NCBI GenBank assembly: GCA_035626155.1
Contig: DASPOF010000084.1
Coordinates: 1 to 55,984, forward strand
Direction: 5' to 3'
Length of the DNA: 55,984 nt
Source of the DNA: DASPOF01 sp035626155
GTDB taxonomy: Bacteria; Desulfobacterota; Binatia; Binatales; Binataceae
Positions 1 to 9,000 of this stretch are shown one piece after another. The translations under genes and the position numbers were made by a program. The notes beneath the pieces were generated by a model. It saw nothing but the letters and a program-made list of their open reading frames with translations, searched no databases and was not told the DNA's origin. Each line of letters starts with the position of its first letter. The stretch's first letter is position 1.

Positions 1-1
1 C

Positions 2-1165
2 GAAGCAGCATTACGGGCGGCGGCCGGCGCCGACGATGATCTGGCTCGCGGAATCATCCACGGCCCGTTTCACGGAGTGCCGTTTACGGTAAAGGATTGG
101 ATCGAAACCTCGGGGCTGATTTGCGCCGCGGGAATGGAGCAGCGCAGCAGATACATTCCGCCGAGAGATGCCACAGTCGTCGCCAGGATCAGGTCCGCGG
201 GCGGAATCCTTCTCGGCAAGACGAACGTGGTTGGTGGGAGCCCGGTTTATCCGAGACCGAACAATCCGCACGACCTCGGCAGAACGCCCGGATCGAGCAG
301 CAGCGGAGAGGCGGCGATTGTCGCTGCCGGCGGCTCGCCGTTTGGCTTGGCGAGCGATTCAGGCGGGAGCATACGCGTTCCCGCCCATTTTTGCGGAGGA
401 GTGGGATATCGTCCGAGCGCGGGTCTGGTGCCGCTCACCGGCCACTATCCGCGTATCGGCGCGCTCAGCGATCCTCGAACTACGATCGGCCCAATCGCCC
501 GCCGGATCGAGGATTTGTACCCGATACTGCGTACGATCGCCGGGCCCGACGGTACTGACCCCTCGGTGGTTCCGGTCTGGATCGGCGATCCGGTCGAGGT
601 AAATCCCGCCGATTTGCGCGTCGCGTGGTTCACCGCGCTCGACGGAGCAAGCCCGACGAATGAGACGGTAGCGGCGGTGGAATCCGCGGCGAGTGCGATG
701 AGCAAACGCGGCGCTCGTGTCCGTGAGGCGAGGCCTGACGATGTCGACCAGTCCATGAGCATCTCGCGAAGCTACTGGGCGCGCATCCGCTCAAGTTCGT
801 GGAAGGAATGGGTGCCGGAAGCGAAAAGCTCGCTGGCGGCTGAGGAGACGGAGCGCTCAATCTTCGAATGGGAGCGGTTCCAGCGCTCGATGCTCGCCTT
901 CATGAGGAACTGGGACGCGATTATCACGCCCGTCGCAGCTACCCCCGCGTTTCCGCATCGCGAGCTGATTGGTGAAGACTACCTCTACACGCTTCCCTGG
1001 ACCCTGACTGGGCAACCGGCAATTGCCGTTCCTTGCGCGTCTTCATCGGAAGAGATTCCAATCGCAGTGCAGGTGATCGGGCCGCGATGGCGCGACGACA
1101 TCGCGATCGCGGTTGCCAGGACGCTCGAAGAAGCCTTCGGCGGATGGCGCATGGCGGGAATGTAG
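2..1165 (+). CDS. Amidase (amidase-signature family), 5' end outside window
   Basis: The reading frame is open from base 2, so the true start lies upstream of the window; the ATG at 77 is internal. The amidase-signature Ser-cisSer-Lys triad is complete: the lysine in FTVKD (codon at 92), the GSSSSGE stretch, and the nucleophilic serine in SDSGGSIR (codon at 368). The family hydrolyses carboxamides to acid and ammonia in the cytosol; substrate cannot be told from sequence. The visible 387 residues cover most of the roughly 450-500-residue family length. It ends 15 bp before the convergent phosphatase-like gene. Gln- or Asn-tRNA amidotransferase subunit A (GatA) is an alternative within the same family, but no gatB/gatC partner is visible. 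Family call is firm, substrate unknown. Confidence 0.9.
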   Translation, partial: EAALRAAAGADDDLARGIIHGPFHGVPFTVKDWIETSGLICAAGMEQRSRYIPPRDATVVARIRSAGGILLGKTNVVGGSPVYPRPNNPHDLGRTPGSSSSGEAAIVAAGGSPFGLASDSGGSIRVPAHFCGGVGYRPSAGLVPLTGHYPRIGALSDPRTTIGPIARRIEDLYPILRTIAGPDGTDPSVVPVWIGDPVEVNPADLRVAWFTALDGASPTNETVAAVESAASAMSKRGARVREARPDDVDQSMSISRSYWARIRSSSWKEWVPEAKSSLAAEETERSIFEWERFQRSMLAFMRNWDAIITPVAATPAFPHRELIGEDYLYTLPWTLTGQPAIAVPCASSSEEIPIAVQVIGPRWRDDIAIAVARTLEEAFGGWRMAGM

Positions 1166-1180
1166 CCGCCGTAGACACAT

Positions 1181-2704
1181 TCAGTACTGAGGACAGGTGG
1201 CCGGCAGCGCGGCGGAGTCGATGCCTTCGCACTTCGTATTGTTAACCGTCAAGTTGCCCTCGGCGTCCAGCTTCACGGTCCAGATGGTGTCGTAGTCGGT
1301 GCCCGGCCAATCAGGCGCCGACGTTGGGCTGGCGGCGGGTGCAAAATAATCTCCGATCAACGAATTTACCGTCGGCGGGATGTGATCGTGTTCCCATGCC
1401 ACCAGCACAGTCTGATTGGAGAAGTTGGGGCCGGTAGCGTTCGTGAAGAAGAAAAAATCGCTGGCGCGCTCGGGTGAGTCTGGATCAAAAATTTCAAAGC
1501 TCGCGGCCAGGCCAAAGGGCAGGTTATTCGCGATTGCGTATGGTTCGGCCGTCAATGTTGGCCTGACATACGAGTAGGAACTACCCAGGGCGCTCTCGGT
1601 ACCTTGAATAACCTGCGCAGGGTCGATCGAATAAACCACGTCCGGGCTGATCTTGCCGCGCAGGGCGTTCGGGAGGTCCAGCGCGCGCCATTGCCCCGCA
1701 CAGACATAGTTGCCGTCGTCCCAATAGCCACTCGGATGCGCTTCGGCGTGCCGAATCATGTAAACAGTCTCATTGGTGTTGATTCCCGGCGGTACCTTGG
1801 CGCCGCCGCTGCCGCCGGTCACGTTGATGGTGAAAGGCTCCTGCCCCGTGCAATGAGTGCTGATTTTCGGCTTCGGCGCGGGCAGCGCAGAGTATTTCGA
1901 ACCCGGGCTTACATGGCTGTTGTAGGTGATCAAGCGCGGGATTCCCGATGGCGTGACCGAGATCGCATAAATATAGTTCGGCCCTTGATAGCTCGCGGGA
2001 AGACTCAGGTTATAATCTTCGATATCGTTGATATTTGTCAGCAGCGCCTTGGTGGTCTCCCAAGGCGCTGAGAAGACATAAAAGCCGGGGACTCCTGCCT
2101 TGATAATGTCGGTTACGAGGGTTTCGTTGTTGCCTGCCCCATCTTTGAAATCGAGACCCTGGCAGTTCCCGCAATATCCTGAGGATCCTGGCGTCGGTGT
2201 CGGCGTAGGGATTCCAGTCGGTACCGACCCTTCTGCATAGGAGGCGTTGAGCGGATAGCTGTTGCCGGTGTACGGGATGTCTTGCGGCGGCATGGCGCTG
2301 GAGAGAGTGATGTGGTTCAGCAGGGCGAACTGCTGAATCGTCTCGGCCGATACTATATCAGGATAATTGCTGTTGTTGCTCACAGTCTGCAGATGTGTCA
2401 TCGGTTCGAGCACGTAGATGCCGGTTGCGTTCTTCTTCCCCAGTATCCGCCGTTGCAGGAACCCGGCCATCCGGAGCGACCTCTGTAAACCCCGATCGGT
2501 GAGGTTTGCTGTGCTTGGGTTGATGTCTCCCTGTGCCTGGTAAGCCAGGTCCTCACTGACCACGAAGATCAGGTTCATATTGCTGGCGCTGAGCGGGGGC
2601 GGGTTTGTCGCCGGCGGGGAACCGGAAGAGCCACTGCCGGCGCCTGCGAGCAGCGTCAGAGCAATAGCTGGCAAGAGCCGCCACGCAATAGTAATTCTGT
2701 TCAT
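1181..2704 (-). CDS. Exported histidine-phosphatase-like protein, copy 1
   Basis: A 507-residue protein with an N-terminal hydrophobic signal segment (MNRITIAWRLLPAIALTLLA) followed by a Ser/Pro-rich linker. The motif MIRHAEAHP (Arg318-His319 from the chosen start) matches the RHxE signature of the histidine phosphatase superfamily, where His is phosphorylated during catalysis. Roughly the first 300 residues are an additional domain I do not recognise (starts NLIFVVSEDLAYQAQGD). The ATG at 2704 is preferred over 2710 because GAGG sits 6 bases before it, whereas it abuts the other ATG. The gene follows copy 2 (2803-4398) by 98 bp in the same direction and is closely similar to it, so the two are a tandem duplication, probably co-transcribed. 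Phosphatase activity is inference from the motif alone; substrate unknown. Confidence 0.75.
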   Translation of the reverse strand: MNRITIAWRLLPAIALTLLAGAGSGSSGSPPATNPPPLSASNMNLIFVVSEDLAYQAQGDINPSTANLTDRGLQRSLRMAGFLQRRILGKKNATGIYVLEPMTHLQTVSNNSNYPDIVSAETIQQFALLNHITLSSAMPPQDIPYTGNSYPLNASYAEGSVPTGIPTPTPTPGSSGYCGNCQGLDFKDGAGNNETLVTDIIKAGVPGFYVFSAPWETTKALLTNINDIEDYNLSLPASYQGPNYIYAISVTPSGIPRLITYNSHVSPGSKYSALPAPKPKISTHCTGQEPFTINVTGGSGGAKVPPGINTNETVYMIRHAEAHPSGYWDDGNYVCAGQWRALDLPNALRGKISPDVVYSIDPAQVIQGTESALGSSYSYVRPTLTAEPYAIANNLPFGLAASFEIFDPDSPERASDFFFFTNATGPNFSNQTVLVAWEHDHIPPTVNSLIGDYFAPAASPTSAPDWPGTDYDTIWTVKLDAEGNLTVNNTKCEGIDSAALPATCPQY

Positions 2705-2802
2705 AATCATCCTCGACCGACACGATTCCCCGGTTCCCGCGCGAACGAACGTTACCCGGCGAGCCTAACTCCTTGATCCATGTGCACCGAGCCTGGATAT
2801 GC

Positions 2803-4398
2803 TCAGAACTGAGGGCAGGTTGCGGGCAGCTTCGTGGAGTCGATGCCTTCGCACTTCATATTGTTCACCGTCAGGTTGCCATCGGCGTCAAGCTTCACGG
2901 TCCAGATGGTGTCGTAGTCGGTGCTCGGCCAGGCGGGCGCCTGCGGGCAGGGGCTGGGCACCTGTGAGCAGGTGCCGGGCGGGAAATAGCTCGAGATCAA
3001 CTCATTTACCATCGGCGCGATGAATTGATACGACCACCCCAACAGCACGGTCTGATTGGAAAGAGGTGCGGGGGTGATTTTCCCGCTTGTAAAGTGAGTG
3101 CCGAAGAAAAAATCGCTGGATTCCTGGGCGGATTGCTGAGCTTCAGCTTCATTCGCGCTGGAGAGAATGAAGCTCGCGGCCAGGTTATAGGGCAGGTTGT
3201 TGGCGATCGCGTACGGTTCGACGGTCAACGGCGGCGCGACGCTCGACCACGAGAAACCCTCGGTCCCCGGGCTGAGCTGCGCGGGATCGTTCGAATACAC
3301 CTGGTCGGGGCTGACTTTGCCGCGCAGCGCGTTCGGGAGGTCCAACGCGCGCCATTGCCCCGCGCAGACGTAGTTGCCGTCGGTCCAATAGTCCAGCGGG
3401 TGCGCGTCGGCGTGCCGGACTATGTAAAGGGTCTCGCTGGTGTTGGAGGGAGCGATCGTGCTGCCGTATACGTTGTCGACTTCGATGGCAAAGGCCGCCT
3501 GTTGCGTGCATTGAGTGCCGATCTTCGGCTTCGGCGCGGGCAGCGCAGGATATTTCGAACCCGGGCTCACATGGCTGTTGTAGGTGATCAAGCTCGGGAT
3601 TCCCGATGGCGTGACAGAGATCGCATAAATATAGTTCGGCCCTTGATAGCTAGCCGGAAGACTCAGGTTATAATCTTCGATATCGTTGATATTTGTCAGC
3701 AGCGCCTTGGTGGTCTCCCAAGGCGCTGAGAAGACATAAAAGCCGGGGACCCCTGCCGCCACGATGCCGGCTACCAGGGCTTCGTTGTTGCTATTCTGAT
3801 CTTTGAAATCGAGACCTTGGCAGTTCCCACAATATCCTGATCCGGTTATACCTGGCGTCGGTATCGGCGTAGCCACTTCGCTTGGAACCGACCCCGGCGC
3901 ATACGAGGCATTGAGTGGATAGCTGTTGCCGGTATACGGGAAATATTCAGGTGGGAGCGCGCTGGACAGGGTGATGTGGTTGAGCAGGGCAAACTGCTGA
4001 ACGGTCTCGGCCGATACCATATCAGGATATTTATTGTTGTTGGCGGTCTGCAAATGGGTCATCGGTTCGAGGACGTAGATACCGGTTACGTTCTTCTTCC
4101 CCAGTATCCGCCGTTGCAGGAACCGGGCCATCCGGAGCGACCGCTGTAAACCCCGATCGGTGAGGTTGGCTGTGCTTGGATTGATGTCTCCCTGTGCCTG
4201 GTAAGCCAGGTCCTCACTGACTACGAAGATCAAGTTTATGTTGCTGGTGCTGAGCGGAGCCGGATATGACGCCGGTGCGGAAGCGGAAGACTCGCTGCCG
4301 CATACGCCAAAGGTGGTCGCAACTGTAAGCGCAATCGAAATCGCCAGACAGCCTGCTCGCAGGCACGTCCTGAAGCCTGGATACCCCCCGCCGCCCAT
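2803..4398 (-). CDS. Exported histidine-phosphatase-like protein, copy 2
   Basis: A 531-residue paralogue of the downstream gene, aligning over nearly the full length. VRHADAHP (Arg328-His329 from this start) is the RHxE-type phosphatase motif. The ATG at 4398 has a strong Shine-Dalgarno (GGAGGAAGG) 6 bases upstream and is preferred to the GTG at 4431. The N-terminus carries a hydrophobic segment ending near a Cys (TTFGVCGSES); this resembles but does not satisfy a lipobox, so plain secretion is as likely as lipidation. It is the first gene of the pair. Parts of the two genes are almost identical at DNA level and parts clearly diverged, which suggests gene conversion after duplication. Function beyond the superfamily motif is unknown. 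Confidence 0.75.
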   Translation of the reverse strand: MGGGGYPGFRTCLRAGCLAISIALTVATTFGVCGSESSASAPASYPAPLSTSNINLIFVVSEDLAYQAQGDINPSTANLTDRGLQRSLRMARFLQRRILGKKNVTGIYVLEPMTHLQTANNNKYPDMVSAETVQQFALLNHITLSSALPPEYFPYTGNSYPLNASYAPGSVPSEVATPIPTPGITGSGYCGNCQGLDFKDQNSNNEALVAGIVAAGVPGFYVFSAPWETTKALLTNINDIEDYNLSLPASYQGPNYIYAISVTPSGIPSLITYNSHVSPGSKYPALPAPKPKIGTQCTQQAAFAIEVDNVYGSTIAPSNTSETLYIVRHADAHPLDYWTDGNYVCAGQWRALDLPNALRGKVSPDQVYSNDPAQLSPGTEGFSWSSVAPPLTVEPYAIANNLPYNLAASFILSSANEAEAQQSAQESSDFFFGTHFTSGKITPAPLSNQTVLLGWSYQFIAPMVNELISSYFPPGTCSQVPSPCPQAPAWPSTDYDTIWTVKLDADGNLTVNNMKCEGIDSTKLPATCPQF

Positions 4399-4789
4399 CT
4401 GCCTTCCTCCCACGTTCACGCGCCCCGCCACTCAACCACAAACCGCTACTTCCGACTCCACGTGCGGTCACACAATCACGATTGAATCATATCGGGCTCA
4501 GGATGATTAAGGAATACGCGGCCGCGCGAGATGCGGCAAAATCGAAGAACCTGATGATCGATGCCGGGGTTCCGGATCAGGATCGGCAGAAGCGGAGAAG
4601 CGCGCGACGCTGAGGCCCCTCGATTTTCAGATGAAGGACCATCCTCTCATTGAGCGATCGACGTATCATGCTGCGAACGCGGGCATTGACAGCAGTGCAC
4701 GCGGCGAGGCAATCTTAAGCTTCAAGTCGCTGCGATTGCTTCTATCCACCGTTGCCTCCTGGTCAGCGATTCGATTGTAAGCGGACGTC
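4399..4789. other. Intergenic region between divergent phosphatase and sulfotransferase genes
   Basis: This 391-bp stretch must hold the promoters for the leftward phosphatase pair and the rightward sulfotransferase; I could not pick convincing -35/-10 pairs. One short open frame, 4503-4613 (+), encodes a 36-residue basic peptide starting MIKEYAAARDAAKSK. It has no clear ribosome-binding site and is not called as a gene. Confidence 0.4.
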
Positions 4790-5617
4790 ATGAGGTTGCC
4801 CGACTTTATAGCACTCGGACCGCCTCGTACCGGCACGACGTGGCTAAGTCGCATGCTCGAGGGCCACGTCGATCTGCCTCTTGGCGTGAAAGAAACCCAG
4901 TTCTTTACGAATTTCTACTCGATGGGCATCGAGTGGTACGCGCATCATTTCCGCAATGCGACCGGCGAGCGAACGATTGCGGAGATTTGTCCCTACTTCA
5001 CCTCGCTTAAGGCGCCTGCACGTATTCGCCGCCATCTGCCGGACTGTCGATTCCTTGTGACGCTGCGCAATCCGGCCGATCATGCCTACTCGACATACAA
5101 GATGCTTCTGCGGGGCGCTTTCGTCCGTGGAACGTTCGATGATGTGCTCAATACGCGGCCCCATCTGGACGATGCGAACCGCTATGCGAAGATTTTCACC
5201 GCATGGTTCGAACACTTCGATCGCGATCGGTTTCTAGTCATGCGCTTTGAAGAGCTGGGCGATGATCCCCAGGGCTATCTGAACCGGGTGTGCGACTTTA
5301 TCGGAACGCCGCGAATTTCCGTTCTCCACGACACCCGCGCTCGAACGAAGTATAATACCATCGACCGCGCGCCGAGAAGCCGCAAGCTGGCCCAGAACGC
5401 GCGTCACCTGGGATATTGGCTGAGGAGACGCCACGCTTATGGCGTGACCCGGGCATTGGGACGCATGGGCGTATGGGAATTCTGCAGCGGCGGCGGCCAG
5501 ATATTCCCACCGCTCACGCCCGAGCAGAGAGCCAAGTTGACGGAGCGCTATCTGCCCGAGGTCGAGAGTCTGGAGCGCCTGCTAACGCTCGATTTGTCAG
5601 ACTGGAAAAAACCCTGA
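4790..5617 (+). CDS. PAPS-dependent sulfotransferase
   Basis: A 275-residue sulfotransferase-family protein, a usual length for bacterial members. The 5'-phosphosulfate loop is GPPRTGTTWL near residues 10-19, and the 3'-phosphate-binding region is LVTLRNPADHAYSTY with the expected Arg and Ser. The family transfers sulfate from PAPS to a hydroxyl or amine of a small molecule, lipid or carbohydrate. Without a signal peptide or transmembrane anchor it is predicted cytosolic. It stands alone, with no PAPS-synthesis genes adjacent, so the acceptor cannot be inferred. Start ATG follows a weak purine-rich site. The C-terminal sequence (FPPLTPEQRAKL) matches the end of NodH/heparan-type sulfotransferase domains. 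Family assignment is confident, substrate not. Confidence 0.88.
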   Translation: MRLPDFIALGPPRTGTTWLSRMLEGHVDLPLGVKETQFFTNFYSMGIEWYAHHFRNATGERTIAEICPYFTSLKAPARIRRHLPDCRFLVTLRNPADHAYSTYKMLLRGAFVRGTFDDVLNTRPHLDDANRYAKIFTAWFEHFDRDRFLVMRFEELGDDPQGYLNRVCDFIGTPRISVLHDTRARTKYNTIDRAPRSRKLAQNARHLGYWLRRRHAYGVTRALGRMGVWEFCSGGGQIFPPLTPEQRAKLTERYLPEVESLERLLTLDLSDWKKP

Positions 5618-6053
5618 ACCGCGCGCCTCGAAACCCGGTCTGCGCTCAACCGGGTTAATATGCAATGCAAACCCGGGTTACGCGGTCCCGTCGAACTCTT
5701 CAATTTGACTATCACCCGCCTGGGATCACTTCGCAATGAGATACCGCCTTCCCTTGTGACGGCGCCGCCCGCTGCGCCGGCCCCCGGCTCTCGTAGCCGC
5801 CGCGGTGAGTAATTGATTTCCGCTCGGATCTCTGAACTCGGGCGGATCCTCACTGGGGCGGACCAGGGCAAATCGCGAGCGGCGCATCAGACCAAAAACT
5901 TCTGCTCGCCTCAATCATCAAATCGGGCTGCCATGAGCTTTTCGCGCAGAGCTCAACGGGGACTGATTGGCAAGATTAACTCCCGGTTACATGCGCGCGC
6001 CACTGCCCTTGATTTCCTCCTGACGCGCGCTTACCGTTGAACGCAATATTTCG
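5618..6053. other. Intergenic region upstream of the alpha-2-macroglobulin gene
   Basis: This 436-bp stretch contains the hairpin at 5632-5656 and a second self-complementary AACCCGGGTT at about 5669. A short Arg-rich frame on the - strand (5726-5914, 62 residues, containing RPSEDPPEFRDPSGNQ) reads somewhat like protein but has no supporting ribosome-binding site, and I do not call it. The promoter of the downstream A2M-pbpC pair should lie near the right end. Confidence 0.35.
5632..5656 (+). terminator. Hairpin downstream of the sulfotransferase gene
   Basis: An 8-bp inverted repeat (AACCCGGT at 5632-5639 and ACCGGGTT at 5649-5656) with a 9-nt loop begins 14 bp after the stop codon. No U-tract follows, so it may be a transcript-end stabilising hairpin rather than a classical intrinsic terminator. 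Confidence 0.4.
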
Positions 6054-9000
6054 ATGAAAATATTGCGCGGGCTTGCGGCCACGATCGTTGATGCCTTCCG
6101 GCGCCTGCTTCTCCCCTTGTTGCGCGCGATTTTCGGTCAGTTTCGATGGATCCCGCCGACCTGGCTTCAGCGTCTCGCAGAATACCTGCGGACCTGGAGT
6201 GCGCGAGTCTTTAACTGGCTCAATGCCCGCCGCATAGCGAATCCGCTCCGTTTCTGGCTGACGACATCGGCGCTGCTGGCCTTCATCATAGCGGGCTTTG
6301 CCGGATGGCAATGGTACAAGCACCTGCCCGAGCCGCATTACGTCTATGCGACCGTTAGCCAACCGCGCCCGACCCGGTTCGAGCCGAATGCGGGGAACAC
6401 GCTTACGTTTGTCGTGCCGGGTGAGTATGTCGCGCCGAGCGGGATGAATCCGCCCCCGGCGCCCAATCGGCCGAACGCGCCGGCTCCGGCATTAGGGGTG
6501 AGACGGCCGCGCATATTCCGTCATGTGATGCGGGTGCCGGGGGTGCGCGTTGCGGGCCAACCCCGCGCCGCGCGAGCTGTCCCCCTCGCGGGGCTGTTTC
6601 AATCGGCCGGGCCTGCGCCACCGCAGGTTCTCGCGCCTCCGCCATCGGTGGGACCGTTGGCGCCTGGGATACCGGACACGGTAATCGTCCACTTCTCGGG
6701 CTCCGCCGCGAGGCTCGATGCGATCGGGAAGCCGGTGACCTCCGGAATCACGGTCGCGCCGCCCTTGGCCGGTACCTGGAAATGGATCGGCGACTCGGAC
6801 CTTCAATTCACACCCAGGAACGATTGGCCGATCGGGCAGGATTACGTCATCAAATTCGATCGCAAACTCTTCCCGCGCCATATCCTTCTCAAAACTTACT
6901 CGTACGAGCTGCACTCTCCGCGTTTCGGGGCCAGAATCGATAGCGCGCAATTCTATGAAGACCCGACCGACCCGAAGATCAAGCAGGTAGTAGCTACCGT
7001 CAGCTTTACTCATCCGATTGATAAGACTGATTTCGAGAAGCGCATCACGATGCGAATGCGCGTTGAGCCGGTCAAGAGCTTCGACAGCAGCGATGCGAAG
7101 CAGTTCGGCTTCAAGGTTACTTACGACGCCGTGGGCGGCAAAGCTTTCATCCATTCGGACCCGTTCGCGATACCACCCGACGAGGGTGAGATGCTGCTTT
7201 CAATTGCGGCCGGTGTGCGCTCATCGCGCGGAGGGCCCGGAACCCGAATCGCGCTCGAGCGCACGGTGAACATTCCCGGGGTGGCGAGCTACTTCCGCAT
7301 CGCGGCGATCGGGGCGAATGAAGTGGCGAACGATCGCGACGAAATGGAACGTATCGGCACGATCGAGGCAACGGCGCCGATGCGCCAGTCGGACCTCGCA
7401 AGCTACGTTTCCGTATCTCTTTTGCCCAAGGACAAGCCCGCGATCGGCGACCAGCCTCTGGTCCGGGACTACCGGTGGAGCGATCCCCTCGAAGTGGTTC
7501 CCGGCGTGATGAAGCTCGCTACGCCGGTCGCGGTCACATGGATACCAGCCGAGCACGATTTCGAGGCCATCCAGAGCTTCAAGTTCACCGCCGACACCGG
7601 ACGTTTCCTGCTCGTGACGGTCAAGCACGGCCTGAAATCGTTTGGCGACTATCCGCTGGTCAAGGACTTTTCCGCGGTGATCGAGGCGACCGCGTTTCCT
7701 CATGTCATCAGGATCGTTTCCGCGGGCTCGGTACTCAGTCTCTCGGGCGAAAAGAAAATCTCAATTCTTACCCGCAGCGTGGACTCGATTCATATCGAGG
7801 TGAGCCGCCTTCTGCCGGGCACCGTGAGCTACCTGGTATCCCAGACTAACGGTACCTTCTCGAATCCGAATTTCGCCTATAACCAGATGCAGTTCGGTTT
7901 CGATGACCTCTCCGAAGTAATCAGCCAGGTTCGCCAGCTTCCGAGCGATCCCACCGGAAAGAATCAGTACAACGTTTTCGATTTCGCCCCGATGCTATCG
8001 AGCGGCGCGCTGCCTCATGGGCTCTTCTGGCTCAAGATCCAGGAGTGGGACCCGGTCCAGAAGCAGGTGATTGATAACGGCGTCTCGGATGCGCGCCTGA
8101 TCCTGCTGACCGATCTGGGATTGGTGGTGAAAGATTCGGCCGACGACAGCCACGACGTCTTCGTGCAGTCGATTCGGACCGGCAGGCCGCTGGCGGGCGT
8201 CGCCGTCGCGATATTGGGAAAGAACGGGCTGCCGATTTTCTCGCGCACTACGGACGAAACCGGCCGCGCCAGCTTCCCGACTTTCAAGGATTTCATCCGC
8301 GAGAAGACGCCGACTGTTTACGTCGCGCAGAGCCAGGGCGATTTCTCATTCCTTCCCTACGAGCGCTACGACCGCCGGCTGAACCTCTCGCGCTTCGACA
8401 CCGGCGGCCTCTATACGCAGGGTGAGACCGAATCACTGCAGGCTTATCTCTTTTCCGATCGAGGCATCTATCGCCCCGGCGACAATATCCACATCGGGAT
8501 GATCGTCAAGCAGAACGAGTGGAAGCTGCTGCCCGAGGGTTTGCCGCTGGAGCTGGTGATGACGGATCCGCGCGGTATCGAGATTCGCCATCAGATGGAA
8601 AAGTTCTCGGCCGCGGGATTCGAAGAATACAACACCGCCACGCAAGTCGATTCTCCGACCGGCTCGTACGGCTTTTCGCTTTACATCGTGCGCGACAACC
8701 AGCGCAAGGCGCTCCTTGGATCAACCTCGGTCCGCGTCGAGGAATTTCAGCCTGACCGGATGAATATCAAGGCCGAACTCACCACGCCCCCGGTTCCCGG
8801 ATGGATCTCGCCCGACGCGCTCGGCGCCAACGTCACGTTGCGGACTCTCTTTGGCACCGCCGCCGCCGGCCGGCGCGTCAAAGGATCGCTCAAGCTCTCG
8901 CCGTCAGGCGCCCAATTCGCAAAGTACGCTGAGTACAGCTTCGTCGATCCATACAAAACCAGAAATAGTTACAACGAGGACCTCGGCGATGTTACGACCG

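Noticed and set aside
5726..5914. 62-residue Arg-rich frame
   Set aside because: Reads partly like protein but has no start signal or homologue I can name; left in the intergenic note only.
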